This document shows positions 1 through 10,416 of a DNA stretch of 47,232 nt, piece by piece (within the stretch, counting starts at the first letter, position 1; each line of letters begins with the position of its first letter). The notes beneath the pieces were generated by a model, which saw nothing but the letters and a program-made list of their open reading frames with translations, made no database searches and was not told where the DNA came from. The position numbers and the translations under genes are program-made. Source of the stretch: Gamarada debralockiae (Eukaryota > Ascomycota > Leotiomycetes > Helotiales > Hyphodiscaceae); contig NXFV01000719.1 of NCBI GenBank assembly GCA_002803225.1, positions 1 through 47,232 of the forward strand, read 5' to 3'.

Positions 1-191
1 CAAGAGAGATCAATAATCAACAAACTTTCCAAGCGAGATACACCATCCCCCATCCCCCAGAGCTCCTTAGGAGAGCGGCACAATGTTGTCAGGCTGGGGC
101 GGCAAGAGACGATCCTGGTCGTGCTTGCTTAGCAAGAGTCTTGCTTGACGCCCTTTTGAAGCTGTAGAGTACAGGGTCTAGTCAGCATCTA

Positions 192-508
192 TTACAATAC
201 CAATTTACACGTCTATGGAACATAAATGCATATATGCAAAGCTCATAAAATTGTGCGATGACACTGGTAAGGGAGAGTGCTGTACAGAAGAGTTTACTTA
301 CAAGGCCAACGTCTACGTTATTGCAGCATATCTCTACGCCATTAACACAAATGCCATCGACAGCGACAAGTCCAAATGCCTTGCAGAAGCTGTCCACGCA
401 GCAAGCGAGCTGGTTTGCACTGCAACCTTGCGTGCCACCATTTGGCAGAGCAGATGCAGATACGACGAGGGCCATCGGGATGATGGAAAGAATAGTGGAG
501 GGCTTCAT
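192..508 (-). CDS. Small secreted hydrophobin-like protein (8 Cys)
   Basis: Model: complement of join(192..212, 302..508), 75 aa. Residues 1-20 form a signal peptide ending at a likely Ala-Leu-Pro site. The mature part has eight cysteines in hydrophobin order, C-CC-C-C-CC-C, at about 29, 36/37, 42, 54, 61/62 and 71. Reading straight through 302 would leave the frame open for about 40 more residues. A consensus GTAAGT donor lies at 301-296, and an acceptor CCATAG at 218-213 restores a short tail ending TCKLVL, which places the eighth cysteine as in hydrophobins. Hydrophobins are secreted amphipathic proteins that coat hyphae and spores. The odd feature is a Cys3-Cys4 gap of only 4 residues, where classical class I and II members have 11 or more. 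It may be an atypical hydrophobin or another eight-Cys small secreted protein. Confidence 0.62.
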
Positions 509-644
509 GTTGATTGTTTAATAAAATTGAGAAGGCTGGTTTAACTTGAGTGAGGGCCGAAGCGGTTGGATTTGGATTTGGATGATATATTGTAGTGAGA
601 CTGGTCGATACTGATAGTGAGTTTAAGTGGGAGAGGAGGCCCTC

Positions 645-650
645 TTTATA
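645..650 (-). promoter_or_regulatory. TATA box of the hydrophobin-like gene
   Basis: TATAAA on the minus strand, about 137 bp upstream of the ATG at 508. The spacing suits a fungal core promoter with a 5' UTR of roughly 100 nt. Inferred from sequence only. Confidence 0.35.
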
Positions 651-3600
651 GACATTTGGTCTCTCCAAGGACGCCTCTGATCCTGGGAAGCTTCTCTTTC
701 ACATGTCGTGATGAGGACGCACTTCATCGAAACTTGGATGACGGAATCAGGATAGGGGGTTGTCTGCGAGATGAAAAAACAGGTTCCCAGACCGGGAAAT
801 TCCACCTGCTGCAGTAATCTGTACTGTTAAAAGACAAAATAACTATTTATAGTGTTGACGTTGCTGGATAACAGCAAGTGTAGTATTAGGGAAACCCTGG
901 ACCACATAAGCCTCCTCAGATCATTGCCCTTTGCGGTGGGGATCAACTTCCATAACGTCGCACGGGAGCTAGCTCATTGTGTGTCCTTTTGCAGCTCGTA
1001 TTGCATGCAGGATTTTATTGCTTGCTGGCATGTAAAGGAGTATGCAATATTCGATGAACATCCAGGCGTAACCGCCCATTGCACAGGGCTCAAACGGCGC
1101 AAGAATCTATTCTTCCGTCCCGAATATATTCCACTTTTAAAATAGAACCCTCTCATCTCCATGTGAATCGTCTCCGCCTTGCCCTTCTTCAGTGTATCAA
1201 GCAGTGATTGGCGAATGCAGAGGCAGAGAGATGGCCTGCCCTGCGAAGCCCATCTAGGTGAAATTGCACAGGAGCGAGGCTGAAATAAATTGATCCATGA
1301 CCTCATTACGAATCTCTTCCACAAGTGCCTAAGGCGCCGGGTGGGTACAGGCGGCGCCGCCATCGAGCGCCTACGGGCTTAGCAAGAGGCTCTTGGCGTG
1401 CGGGGGGAGGCGTATGCGGACATTCGCGGCACCGTAATGGCTTCCGCCAAGGCTGTGGGAGGAAGAGCGATTGGCAAGTACACTGGACAGTCAGGTTTTG
1501 TAGAGTAACGGAAATGACGGGAAGATAATCTAGTGGGTGTAGGTTGATGGACGGGAGCTATCCGTCAACTGTACGTGCCTCCACTGACCCGCCACTATGT
1601 ACAGCGGCGGTTGCCAGCCGGTTGAATCTCGACGGAACTTTCCACCGGCAGGTTGTGCATATGAACATAGCAAGAGAGACAGAATACAAGAAACAAACGG
1701 CCACGTCTATGATATCCCGCTTGCGGCGTCTGTCGAGAGAGTAATTGCCTCATCGTACAGTACCTCTGTGTGTCCCTCCTAGCACACCCTTGGGGAGATG
1801 GTTGATGTCTCTGTGTTAAAGGGACAACTTGTCCAATCCTCCTAAAATCCGCCCTACATCGGGTGACCCACTATCCTCAAGAGCTGAAAGCAGTCGCTTA
1901 ATTTCCAACCAGCCTTTGCTCTTTCGCTATTTGCCTCATCCTTCCTGTTTCAAGATTCGTTGAATGTTAGCATATGCAAGAGAAGAAGGTATCTGTAACC
2001 GTCTAGATTCGACGGACGGTAGTGCAAGTCCAACAATGCAAGAGATGAACTATCTGCAAGCTTAATTCCAAATACCATTCCAATACCCATCAGCCTTGGC
2101 ACCTCCGTCCGACTTTTCTCAGTCCTCTGTGTCAATATGCGATTGGAGATTGTTACACTGAACAGACGAAGATATGCATGCTGGAACGCCAAGCAAGTCT
2201 GTTGCGAGCTGAGAAGTTGCTTTGGTGCAATTAAGCTTTATGGATACCATAGCCCAACGCAGAACAGACAATTGACATATGATATACCGCCACCTGCTTA
2301 ACTGTTATTGGCGGAAGGTATGAAGATCTTAACTTTAAGAGTAAAAAGGGGCCGCAAAGGTAGAATACAGTAGGACGTGTTGCATTTAATATCCTTCCAG
2401 GACGCTGCTCCGCATCATCCTCGTCATCAGTGGCTGGCACCAGCAAGAAGCGCGGCTACCGAAGGAAGAGGTTGCAGGCAGTGATTGGTTCCATTGTGAG
2501 ACAAGCAGCGGTCCGTGCTTCTAAGTAGTAATTTTCCAGGTTTTTTGGAGGCGCATCGGAAAGTTCCCCGCTTTCTGGGAATTTCCGTTCTCCTGACGGG
2601 AATTCCCATGATTGGACGACTCCTTTCGTTTCTTGAGGAGAGTGGGCTACCCTTGGAGACGGCAAAGTTCGAGGGGTCATTTGGATAAAATTGTCCTTGT
2701 TAACACAGAGCCACCAATCATCTCTGCAAAAGATGCATGGGGACGGGCCATATGGATGCACTAAACAATGGGCCAATGACTCCAGACGCTGCAGCCCCTG
2801 CTGTCTTACTAAATATCACTTGCATTCAAAGTTGCTCGCGGCCACTAATATGGAGAAGCATATGACAGCCGGCAATCGCCGAACACCTCCTTTTCATTCA
2901 ATGTTAAGTATCACATCGCCATCTGCATCGCGCCTGCACCAGCGTGCCTTTGAGCCAATTCCTACCACAGCGTGATATTCGGCGTATTCAAGGAGAAAAT
3001 AAGGTGAGTAAGGTGACGTAGCCGACTCGAGGAAATGCAACTCATGGAGCTGCGCTTGACATGCAGATGCAGATGTCGCAGCTGTGCAGTATTGCAAACG
3101 GTCATCGGTACGTTCCACCACTATTTAGTTGGGTGGAGGGTAACTGATCCCTGAAGGTACATGCAGCGTATGAATAGCTCCCTTACATAGGTCCTGCGCC
3201 CACACTAGACTATCTGCCACGAGGCGTTTCCGCTGGTTTGTAAGGCCTTGCTGGTAATTATACAGTATTAGCCTGCAACGTAGCCGCGCTTCCACCCGTG
3301 GTATGGGTAGAAGTCACTACCAATCAGCGCACATCCACATATGCATCTCCACAGCACGCCAAAGCCTTCTGCCAAGCTCGGACGGCTACGTCTAGATTTT
3401 TATTGGACATTCCGTGTGCTCTCATATGTTAGGAAGGAATTCAATCTTGTTTACGGTGCATAACGGGAACTGCAAACAGGCATCTCAAAGAGATAGCTCC
3501 CTGGCGTTGTGAGGAAACGTATATCGCTACTGCAAATGGCAATGATCAGAGGCCTCCTGCCTCCCCGGTAGCCGTCGATCTTACACCACTACAAAGCAGC

Positions 3601-4121
3601 CTGGCCGCATAACTCATCAGTAATGGACGACTAGTCACCCTCGCTACTACGACCGCGATATTGCAATGTCTTGCGACGAGTATTAATATACCTCAGCGAC
3701 ATACTCAGAGCAGTCAAACGGTAAAAGCTTCCGGGTGCCGATACTCAAGCCAAGCTCGATCTCGAACTTGAGATTACATAATCTAATAGGGTCTTCTAAA
3801 TTTAAAACAATAGTATTTTTAAACCTTTTACATGGAAGAATTGATCGCAAGAAGGAATTATATGTCGTATTTGCTGCTTGTGTATCAGCTCCGCTCGGGA
3901 GTCATGTAGAGGTAGGATTAAAGCACGACGATGTTCCTCGCCAAATTCCGCACCAAATGTAACGTTCCGTGGTCCTGTGACAACAGATACAGTAGAAGCA
4001 AGCTTCCGATGTAACTTGGTGAACCATTGATTCTCTGACAAAGGAGTAATACCTAGTGCCTGTGACGAACCTGACAGAAGAGCGGTAAACGAGTCACGTG
4101 ATACATGTCATCTGACCTAGC
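651..4121. other. Gene-poor stretch, nothing recognised
   Basis: Only short ORFs under 130 codons occur here, on both strands and overlapping each other, without recognisable domains, signal peptides or a consistent splice pattern. No tRNA, no long direct or inverted repeat and no transposase motif was found by eye. The sequence just before the LTR (3720-4100) is AT-rich and may be old repeat. Confidence 0.4.
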
Positions 4122-4367
4122 TGTCAAATTTATGGTCTAGTGGGGCAGGGCAGGGTCACGTGGACGCTAGTAAAAGAGCTTCTGGGAAGTGATATTTCAG
4201 GTGTACTTGACTTAATTCTTGTTCCAGTTCTACCTGCAGTAGAGCCTGTATATATAGAGCTCTGTACAGCTCGTACATATGTACCTTACGGACGAGTCTA
4301 CGGAGCCTTCTGATATCGGGTCAGATCGGTACTAAGTATACCGATATTTCAGGCAATATTCCTGACA
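4122..4367 (+). mobile_element. Solo LTR (Ty3/gypsy-like) with 5-bp target duplication
   Basis: The 246-bp unit begins TGTCA and ends TGACA, a perfect short terminal inverted repeat. It is flanked by the identical pentamer CTAGC at 4117-4121 and 4368-4372, the target duplication made by a retroviral-type integrase. A TATA-like TATATATAG near 4250, followed by a C/T-rich segment, fits an LTR promoter on the plus strand. No gag or pol sequence is attached, so it is a solo LTR left by recombination between two LTRs. Assignment to Ty3/gypsy rests only on the TGTCA...TGACA ends. Confidence 0.7.
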
Positions 4368-4423
4368 CTAGCAACTGTATACTGTATTAATTGCTTTATA
4401 AGACTCTAACCAAATTACAAGCG

Positions 4424-4437
4424 CCCCCCGCGGGGGG
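4424..4437. repeat. 14-bp perfect G/C palindrome in AT-rich DNA
   Basis: CCCCCCGCGGGGGG is its own reverse complement and stands isolated in strongly AT-rich sequence (4373-4720). It is followed at once by TTATAAGAGCGGG and, 20 bp on, TTTATGCCACGTG. Such G/C-rich palindromes sit near the ends of some fungal DNA transposons, so this may mark a decayed element end. I found no partner inverted repeat. Confidence 0.35.
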
Positions 4438-4776
4438 TTATAAGAGCGGGATTTTTATGCCACGTGTAAGTGGATATAAGAGCCTAAAATATCAGCCAAT
4501 TAAAGGCTGTATTTACTCCTTTAGATCTACCATTTTGGATACTATTTTGATGTAGTATAACCACAATAATATGATTGTCTTCTTATTACATTTATATAAA
4601 ACTTCCTATATATTAAATGTAAAGTATTATATTAATTAAAATCTAATATCAGACCTATTATTGTATTCCAGTTTCCAGCTACAGCCTATTATGCTCTCTC
4701 TATAATTGCTCGAGAGTCTCTTGCCTCTTCTATACTTAATTTAACATCTATAAAGCAGTCTTCTATCACATTGTCT

Positions 4777-4812
4777 GTAATAGGAGTACAAGGACTTCTT
4801 GGCACTCGCGAC
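4777..4812 (+). repeat. Dispersed repeat x, copy 1 (inverse of 9266-9301)
   Basis: These 36 bases match the reverse complement of 9266-9301 at 33 of 36 positions, and all three differences are transitions. The matching reading frame gives VIGVQGLL in both copies, so it may be a scrap of a transposon coding sequence. Homology fades within about 20 bp on either side. Confidence 0.55.
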
Positions 4813-4973
4813 TTGTCCCTCTCCGGAGACCTATATAATGGCGATAAGGTTGATCTTGGAACTACGCTACTATTGAGTCAACAAATGGGTCCCCTGTGAT
4901 GGCGCTGAGATCGAAGCTGAAACTATGCTAACGTTAAGCTCGGGCTCAACAAATGCGACAACCTTAAAGGAGT

Positions 4974-5096
4974 TAATCTAGACTCACGGAAGCTTTGAAA
5001 ATCTGAAGCCTCGAAGGACTAGAATAAGGCCCAGGTGTTGAAGGAGTAGTCTAGGTTTGGAGGGATCTGAAGGGGCTAGTCTAGACTCGTGGAAGC
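4974..5096 (+). repeat. Imperfect direct repeat, period about 103 bp
   Basis: The block at 4974-4993 (TAATCTAGACTCACGGAAGC) recurs at 5077-5096 with transitions at four positions, amid sequence rich in CTAG and GAAGG words. It is probably internal structure of an old repeat. No coding potential seen. Confidence 0.4.
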
Positions 5097-5378
5097 CTGA
5101 GGGCCTAGAAGGCCATATGGTACAAGGTGACCTGGGAGCTGGAGGTCTAGACCTCATGACCTCCGAAGGGATCAGAAACGCTGATCTTAGCTTATATAAG
5201 GCTAGTAGCGAGTGTGGCTGCTCCTAGAGCTAGGAGCCAGGAATAGAGTATAAGTAAGGGCTATTGACCTTACTTGGAAAGGGGCAAGCTTGAATTTTCC
5301 CATAGGTAAGCATGCAAGTACTACGGAACCTCTTTTCAGCCACTATGAATACAACTACTATTGTCTCTTTTACCTCAC

Positions 5379-5441
5379 TGCTGCTTCTCTGATATACTGT
5401 AATCCCTCCTGTTGCCCTCCTGCTACCTGTAGCTGTTACAC
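5379..5441 (+). repeat. Dispersed repeat y, copy 1 (direct match to 9147-9210)
   Basis: The 63 bases align with 9147-9210 in the same orientation, with about 10 differences and one 1-base gap. The pair can be extended weakly upstream to a common GCAAGCTTGA/GTAAGCTTGA word at 5284 and 9060, so each copy is at least 150 bp. Both end in TTACAC, which would suit an LTR 3' end, but I could not find a matching 5' end or a target duplication. Confidence 0.5.
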
Positions 5442-6791
5442 AGTCAGTCAATCAGTTAATTATATTCTTATCAGTCCATTAGTTGAGATATTAGGTCAAC
5501 TGATAACTGACTGACTTATTGGACACACTGGGAGCAAGCGATATTTCTACTGAGTCACAGCGAGTGTAGCGCGATGCCCCCCTACTGGCTTTCCAAATGT
5601 ATTTTCTAGTGATGATTCGGTCTCTTGACTTTCCAATAGGGGATATTTAAAGGAATTTGGTGGGAATCTTTTCTTTTTAAGATGTAACGTCGCTTCTCTA
5701 TAACAAGAAACTTGAAAACCGGAATGATTCGCATTTTATTACACTTCTTAAACACATCAAGTTTATTGGGGGGAGATGATCGCAGATTCTACAGAATAAT
5801 ATCTTGATTATCGTCAAGCACAAAAAGCATATTCCCCAGCCCACTTCCTTCCAGGACAACTGGAAATTTTTTGCCTTAGTGACGCTTCCCAGTCCCTCTT
5901 TTTGTGAGTAAGTTATACGGTGTGATAATAACAGTAGCCAGGTCCGACTATAATGCTATTGCACTTACCCAGGAGTTAAAGGACGACCTAAACCCCAGAG
6001 AATGCGATATATGATAGTTACTGGAGCAAACCGGATTTGAACTTTCCAAGGGTGTATCTGTGATCCTGCAGAAAGTCGAGGACCTTTTGCCACGATAGAC
6101 TACGCTGTCGTCTGGGTCCCATTTTCTCGTCGAAAAGAATTGGGATGGCCGAACTTGATACGACCATGACTATGCTGAAACATGGACAAAGGGTCAAAAG
6201 AAGGCAAGTGGCTGTTCAGCCTTGGAGTTCACCTCCATCAACTTACTTCAAACCTCGTATAGGGATTGATCATGAAAAGCCATCGGCTTGCATTCTAAAT
6301 CAGAAGAGAGCCTGTCACTCATTTGCTGACACAAGGTGGTCAAATATTATTAGGTACCCAATTCCCTTCGTATATGTGATGATAATCATCTAGCCTGCAA
6401 ATTATAGGCTCTGTGTTCTGCTTGGCGAGGCTTTCCCACCTTAATTCCACCATTCTAAAAGAAATTTCTCCCGGCGTTTAGGCTAACAAGCAGATGGCAT
6501 TTTTGGAAGCGTTTTCCTTGTAGCACCTTCGTTTATCTCACTCAAGGGATTGGCTGCTCCCTTGCGCCTTGCATACATCTAGCCACTAGCGCCATTAGGA
6601 ATGTCAGAACGAGGAACAAAGTTACCCCGCCTTGGAGGGGTATTAATAGTGGCATGTTCTGAACACTTGAAGAATGAAAAATGATGACTATTAACTCCCT
6701 CATCTTCAGTTTTTAGATTTTCAAAATTTGCATACCAACAGAACACGAAATTCCGATTCTAAAGAATCCAATAGGCCATACAAATAATATA
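5442..6791. other. Intergenic, nothing recognised
   Basis: No domain, splice-consistent ORF or repeat was recognised. The last 150 bases are AT-rich and must include the promoter of the gene starting at 6792. The longest ORF (6145-6393, 82 codons) looks random. Confidence 0.4.
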
Positions 6792-8117
6792 ATGAAAGGC
6801 GTCGTTATTGAAAAGGTTGGCGGGACCTATGAGGTTGTTGACAACCTTGAAAAACCTCACCCAGACAAAGGCCAAGTGCTCGTCAAGTCCCTGGCCACAG
6901 GGCTCAATCCAATGTAGAAACACACATCCCTTTATATTTTCTCAATTTCATAACATATTTGCCACGAATCACTAACGACTTCCAGGGAAGCTTTCATGCA
7001 AAGTACAGGCCTGTTTGTGATGTCCTGGCCCATCGTCCTGGGATGCGATGCTTCTGGCACTGTCGTTGCCGTTGGTGAAGATGTCACAAAATTCAAGGTC
7101 GGAGACGGGATATTCGGGTGCACGAGGTTGGGTTTCAAGGGTTATATGACATTTCAGGAATATGTGAGTAAAAAAAAGTAGCCTGACAATTGACTGTATA
7201 TTGACAAGGTCTTACTCAGTTTCTCATGGATGAACATCTCGCATTCAAAAGGCCTAGCCTTGTGACTGTCGAGCAGGCCGCTACGATTGGAGTTGGGCTA
7301 CTGGTCTGTCAGATATTATCGAGATAGTTAAGGCAAACCCAAATGCTGATGAATTCTAGACTGCCGCACTCGCTTTAGTTAGCGGAAGCAAAATCAAGCT
7401 GGAACATCGAAAGTGCAATGACGACTCCAAATGGGTCATTGTCCTCGGAGCAGCAGGCGCAGTGGGTCAATTTGCCGTGCAGGTAAAGAGGATCCTCTCA
7501 AAGATACTAATTTATGGTCTGATAGAGAATCTCAGGTCGCCAAACTTTGCGGGTTCAAAGTCTTAGGGTCCTGCTCACCAGCTAACAGTAAAGTGGTTGA
7601 GAGTGTCGGAGCAGATGCGACCTTCAACTACAAGATTCCGCTTGAGGATCAAATCAAAGAGATTGGAAGAATCACAGGCGGAAAATTCTCTCGAGTTTTC
7701 GATGCAAGTGCACTCGCAGGGGAGACAGGAATGGCTGCACTTGCAGCTGCTACAGCTCATGACGAGGACTTAAAGTATTTCGCTACTGTAAATGACTGGT
7801 TTGTTAACCTATTCCTTTTGAAATTCTTGCGCTGATGGCAAGCCAGGACACCGATCGAGCCAAAAGAGGGTATAGAAATATACATGGTTCGCCTGGGACA
7901 GCTTGGGCGATATGGCAACACACTTAGCGACGAGGTCAATGAGAATATTACTGCCCTCATACCCAAATTGGAGAAGTACTTGGAGAATGGCGATCTGAAA
8001 CCGATGGAGTATGAAGTTGTGGGAGAGGGATTTGAGGGGGTGCTAAAGGGGCTTGAGGTTTTTAACTCCTCTAGGAGTGCTTGGAAGAAATGTGTGGTGA
8101 GATTGCAGGTAGACTGA
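6792..8117 (+). CDS. Zinc-independent MDR oxidoreductase (ToxD/trans-enoyl-reductase type)
   Basis: Model: join(6792..6913, 6986..7163, 7220..7303, 7360..7482, 7536..7798, 7847..8117), 346 aa. All junctions keep frame. The N-terminal GroES-like half contains NPMEAF, then SWPIVLGCDASG (about 54-65) and the FKVGDGIFG turn. The Rossmann half has VLGAAGAVG at 156-164, which binds NADPH, then GADATFNYK and the RVFDASAL segment. There are no Cys/His zinc ligands of classical alcohol dehydrogenases. The family reduces enones or quinones with NADPH, and ToxD/LovC-like members act in trans with polyketide synthases. No PKS is present here, but a P450 and a methyltransferase relic lie 2-5 kb downstream on the same strand. 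Introns 1 (GTAGAA) and 3 (GTCTGT) have weak donors. No in-frame stop, so probably functional. The substrate is unknown. Confidence 0.85.
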
Positions 8118-9028
8118 GGCAAAACCTGTGGGAAAATGGGCCGGATCAAAGAGCTTATGATAAATTCCTACCATGACAAAGTCAGTTTACAATTTGAGAT
8201 CATTCCTGAAACCAGTGAAACTTCCTCACTCGGCATTTCCTTCTTTGTCGACCATGTATTTCAGCTTTGCAACGAATTCCATACTGGCGCCACATCCACG
8301 AATTCCAAAAACCTTTCCACCTTATCGCTAGCATAATTGAAACAAGGTGCTCGGGGTCGACCACCCTCGACGCTAGGCAGGATCCCCACCCAGAAAGGAC
8401 ATATCAAAACACAGATATTTATATCGCAATGGTGGCTGTCACTGTCCCAGTAATTGACCTTCTACTATGGCTTAGCTATAATTTTATGTAAGAGCGGTTT
8501 GGATAATACAAGTGATCTGTAGCTAGTCACACATTCACACGTATCATAGACATAAGACGTATAGCATGTGATGATATAATTGGATTTTGATAGGAATTTA
8601 CCTGCTATCTAGACATTCTCGACGATTATGTTACCTATAACTAGTGTCTTGATAGCATTAATGAAAGACTTAATACTCTTACTACAAATTCTACTACTCT
8701 AGTAGACGTCTTACTACTATTAATTACAACCTCGGCACTCTTACTACTAACTCTACTACTATAGACAAGTTGTGGCAAACCTGGAGTCTCGTGGGACGCA
8801 CGTGGGCGGCTAGGGTCGGCACCCTTATATAGTAGAATAGCGAACTGCCCTTCGGTCAATTCTTGTGTAACAAGCCTAGGTCTAGGTATCTAGGGGCCCT
8901 GAAGGTAGGCCTAAAGGGAGACTAAAGGAATGATCCTAAGAAATTGTAATACGGCTACAGGATTAGGCCGTAAACGGCCGTAAGAGTGGAGGGCGGTCCG
9001 TAAATTTTCCGTAAGTTTAACTACAAGC
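8118..9028. other. Intergenic with repeat debris
   Basis: Short random ORFs only. From 8641 there are runs of TACTAC/TACTCT (8641-8765), and from about 8769 a stretch resembling retrotransposon LTR sequence: TATATAG at about 8835 and several CTAGG words. No coding domain recognised. Confidence 0.35.
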
Positions 9029-9051
9029 TATATATATATATATATATATAT
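9029..9051. repeat. (TA)n microsatellite
   Basis: Eleven uninterrupted TA units lie within the repeat-derived block, 10 bp upstream of dispersed repeat y copy 2. Confidence 0.9.
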
Positions 9052-9146
9052 GAGATCTGTAAGCTTGAGTTTTTTTCGGAAAATAAGCGTACGAGTACTC
9101 AAGAATCCTACTATCAATACTACTACTACTCTCTCCTTTACTGATC

Positions 9147-9210
9147 TGCTACTTCTCTGATATACTGCGACCCCCTCCTGTTGCGCTCTAGCTACCCATA
9201 GCTATTACAC
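9147..9210 (+). repeat. Dispersed repeat y, copy 2
   Basis: Matches 5379-5441 in direct orientation (see that entry). The downstream neighbour is repeat x copy 2 in inverse orientation, so the two families are arranged differently in the two places. Confidence 0.5.
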
Positions 9211-9265
9211 TACACCATAGAGTATTCAGCGGCGCGATTCCATATCCGGTCTCGGAAATGGATTT

Positions 9266-9301
9266 GTCGCGAATGCTAAGGAGTCCTTGTACTCCTATTA
9301 C
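9266..9301 (-). repeat. Dispersed repeat x, copy 2
   Basis: The reverse complement matches 4777-4812 at 33 of 36 positions. It follows, on the minus strand, the unassigned ORF at 9318-9644 and may belong to the same decayed element. Confidence 0.5.
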
Positions 9302-9317
9302 CTTTACTTTAATTTGT

Positions 9318-9644
9318 TTACACGCTGCCTGCTATACCATTCTGATACCCTTGCGAGACCCTTCCTAGCAAAGTAGGTCGTGTGCCAGAGATAATTACGT
9401 TAAATGCCCTGATTAGATAAACCAACTTGCTTGCTTTTCTAGCACCATGCGCTGTACCTAGGAGCTGGCGTAGGTCTACTCTTTGGCTTTGCCTCAATTC
9501 GTGCCGTCTGTATTCCTCCTCAGTCAGTGTACTGCCACGTGCTATACTGACTCTGGACCTTGGCCACACCGACAAGACACTGTTTCGATGCCTGAGACGT
9601 TCCTTCGTCGTAAAAACGGCGCCAGCCCTATACAACCTGTACAA
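9318..9644 (-). other. Unassigned ORF in repeat-derived DNA
   Basis: A 108-codon frame rich in Arg, with a central ARGSTLTEEE segment. Basic C-terminal tails of some pogo/Fot1 transposases have a similar G-S/T-L-T motif, which would fit the flanking repeats, but the resemblance is short. Other frames are also open here. Not called as a gene. Confidence 0.2.
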
Positions 9645-9851
9645 AGCTGTACTAACATTGAGCTCTATGCTTTCTTTAGGCCCTCATGGAGCTTAAGCAC
9701 GCTCTTGTCTGGCTCTTGTTCTATAGCTCCTTTTGTACCGTGGCCGTGGAGTATTGTGAAAGACCCTCTTCCAGTGCCTCGTGACCCTGGCCTACCAAGT
9801 TATTGGTGCTATGGCCTCCCCCGGGGAGCTGCTGGAGATTGAGAAGGGAAC

Positions 9852-10416
9852 GTTTGGGAGTGAAAAGGACGAAAATGGAGTATAGAGTTGCTCTGTCGTT
9901 TGAGACGTGAGACCAATGCGTGCGAATGGTTACTACTAATAGGGTTAAATTATGAGCGTAATTTGTATGATTTGAGGTTTTTGTTAATTACTATAGCAAC
10001 TTGAAAGGATTTTGGTACCCAAACCAACATCGCGAACTCTCAAGAAGTAATGTGGATATGTTAAAATTAGAAACTCGCTATCTTGAAGTCATTAACAGCA
10101 CCAGGAAACTCTATAGGGCAGTCGGCTTACCAAAAAGGGATAGGATCGTAAGCTTCTGAGTGGTCAGACTGTAGGATCTTGCTGCACCACTACTGTACTG
10201 TACTTAGCCACAACTCTGGAGTTCTACCTACTTTGGGTTTAGCCTGAACCCGCCCACTGCTCAATACATTCAGGCTGTGAATACCTTGTCAATTGGTGCG
10301 GGGCACAGTCATCACACGCCCCAATTTTAAAGACACTTGGATAATGATAAGAAGTAGTGATCTCTCGATCCAAATGTATTCTATGCTATGCCTGCTCTTA
10401 TTTTCAGACCTGCAGG
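9852..10416. other. Intergenic and promoter of the P450 gene
   Basis: AT-rich at first, then a 150-bp stretch upstream of 10417. An in-frame ATG at 10357 would add 20 residues, but the added stretch precedes the hydrophobic anchor and looks like 5' UTR. No clear TATA box seen. Confidence 0.35.

Noticed and set aside
5290..5514. 74-codon ORF over dispersed repeat y
   Set aside because: Open by chance within a repeat; the second copy at 9.1 kb does not keep the frame.
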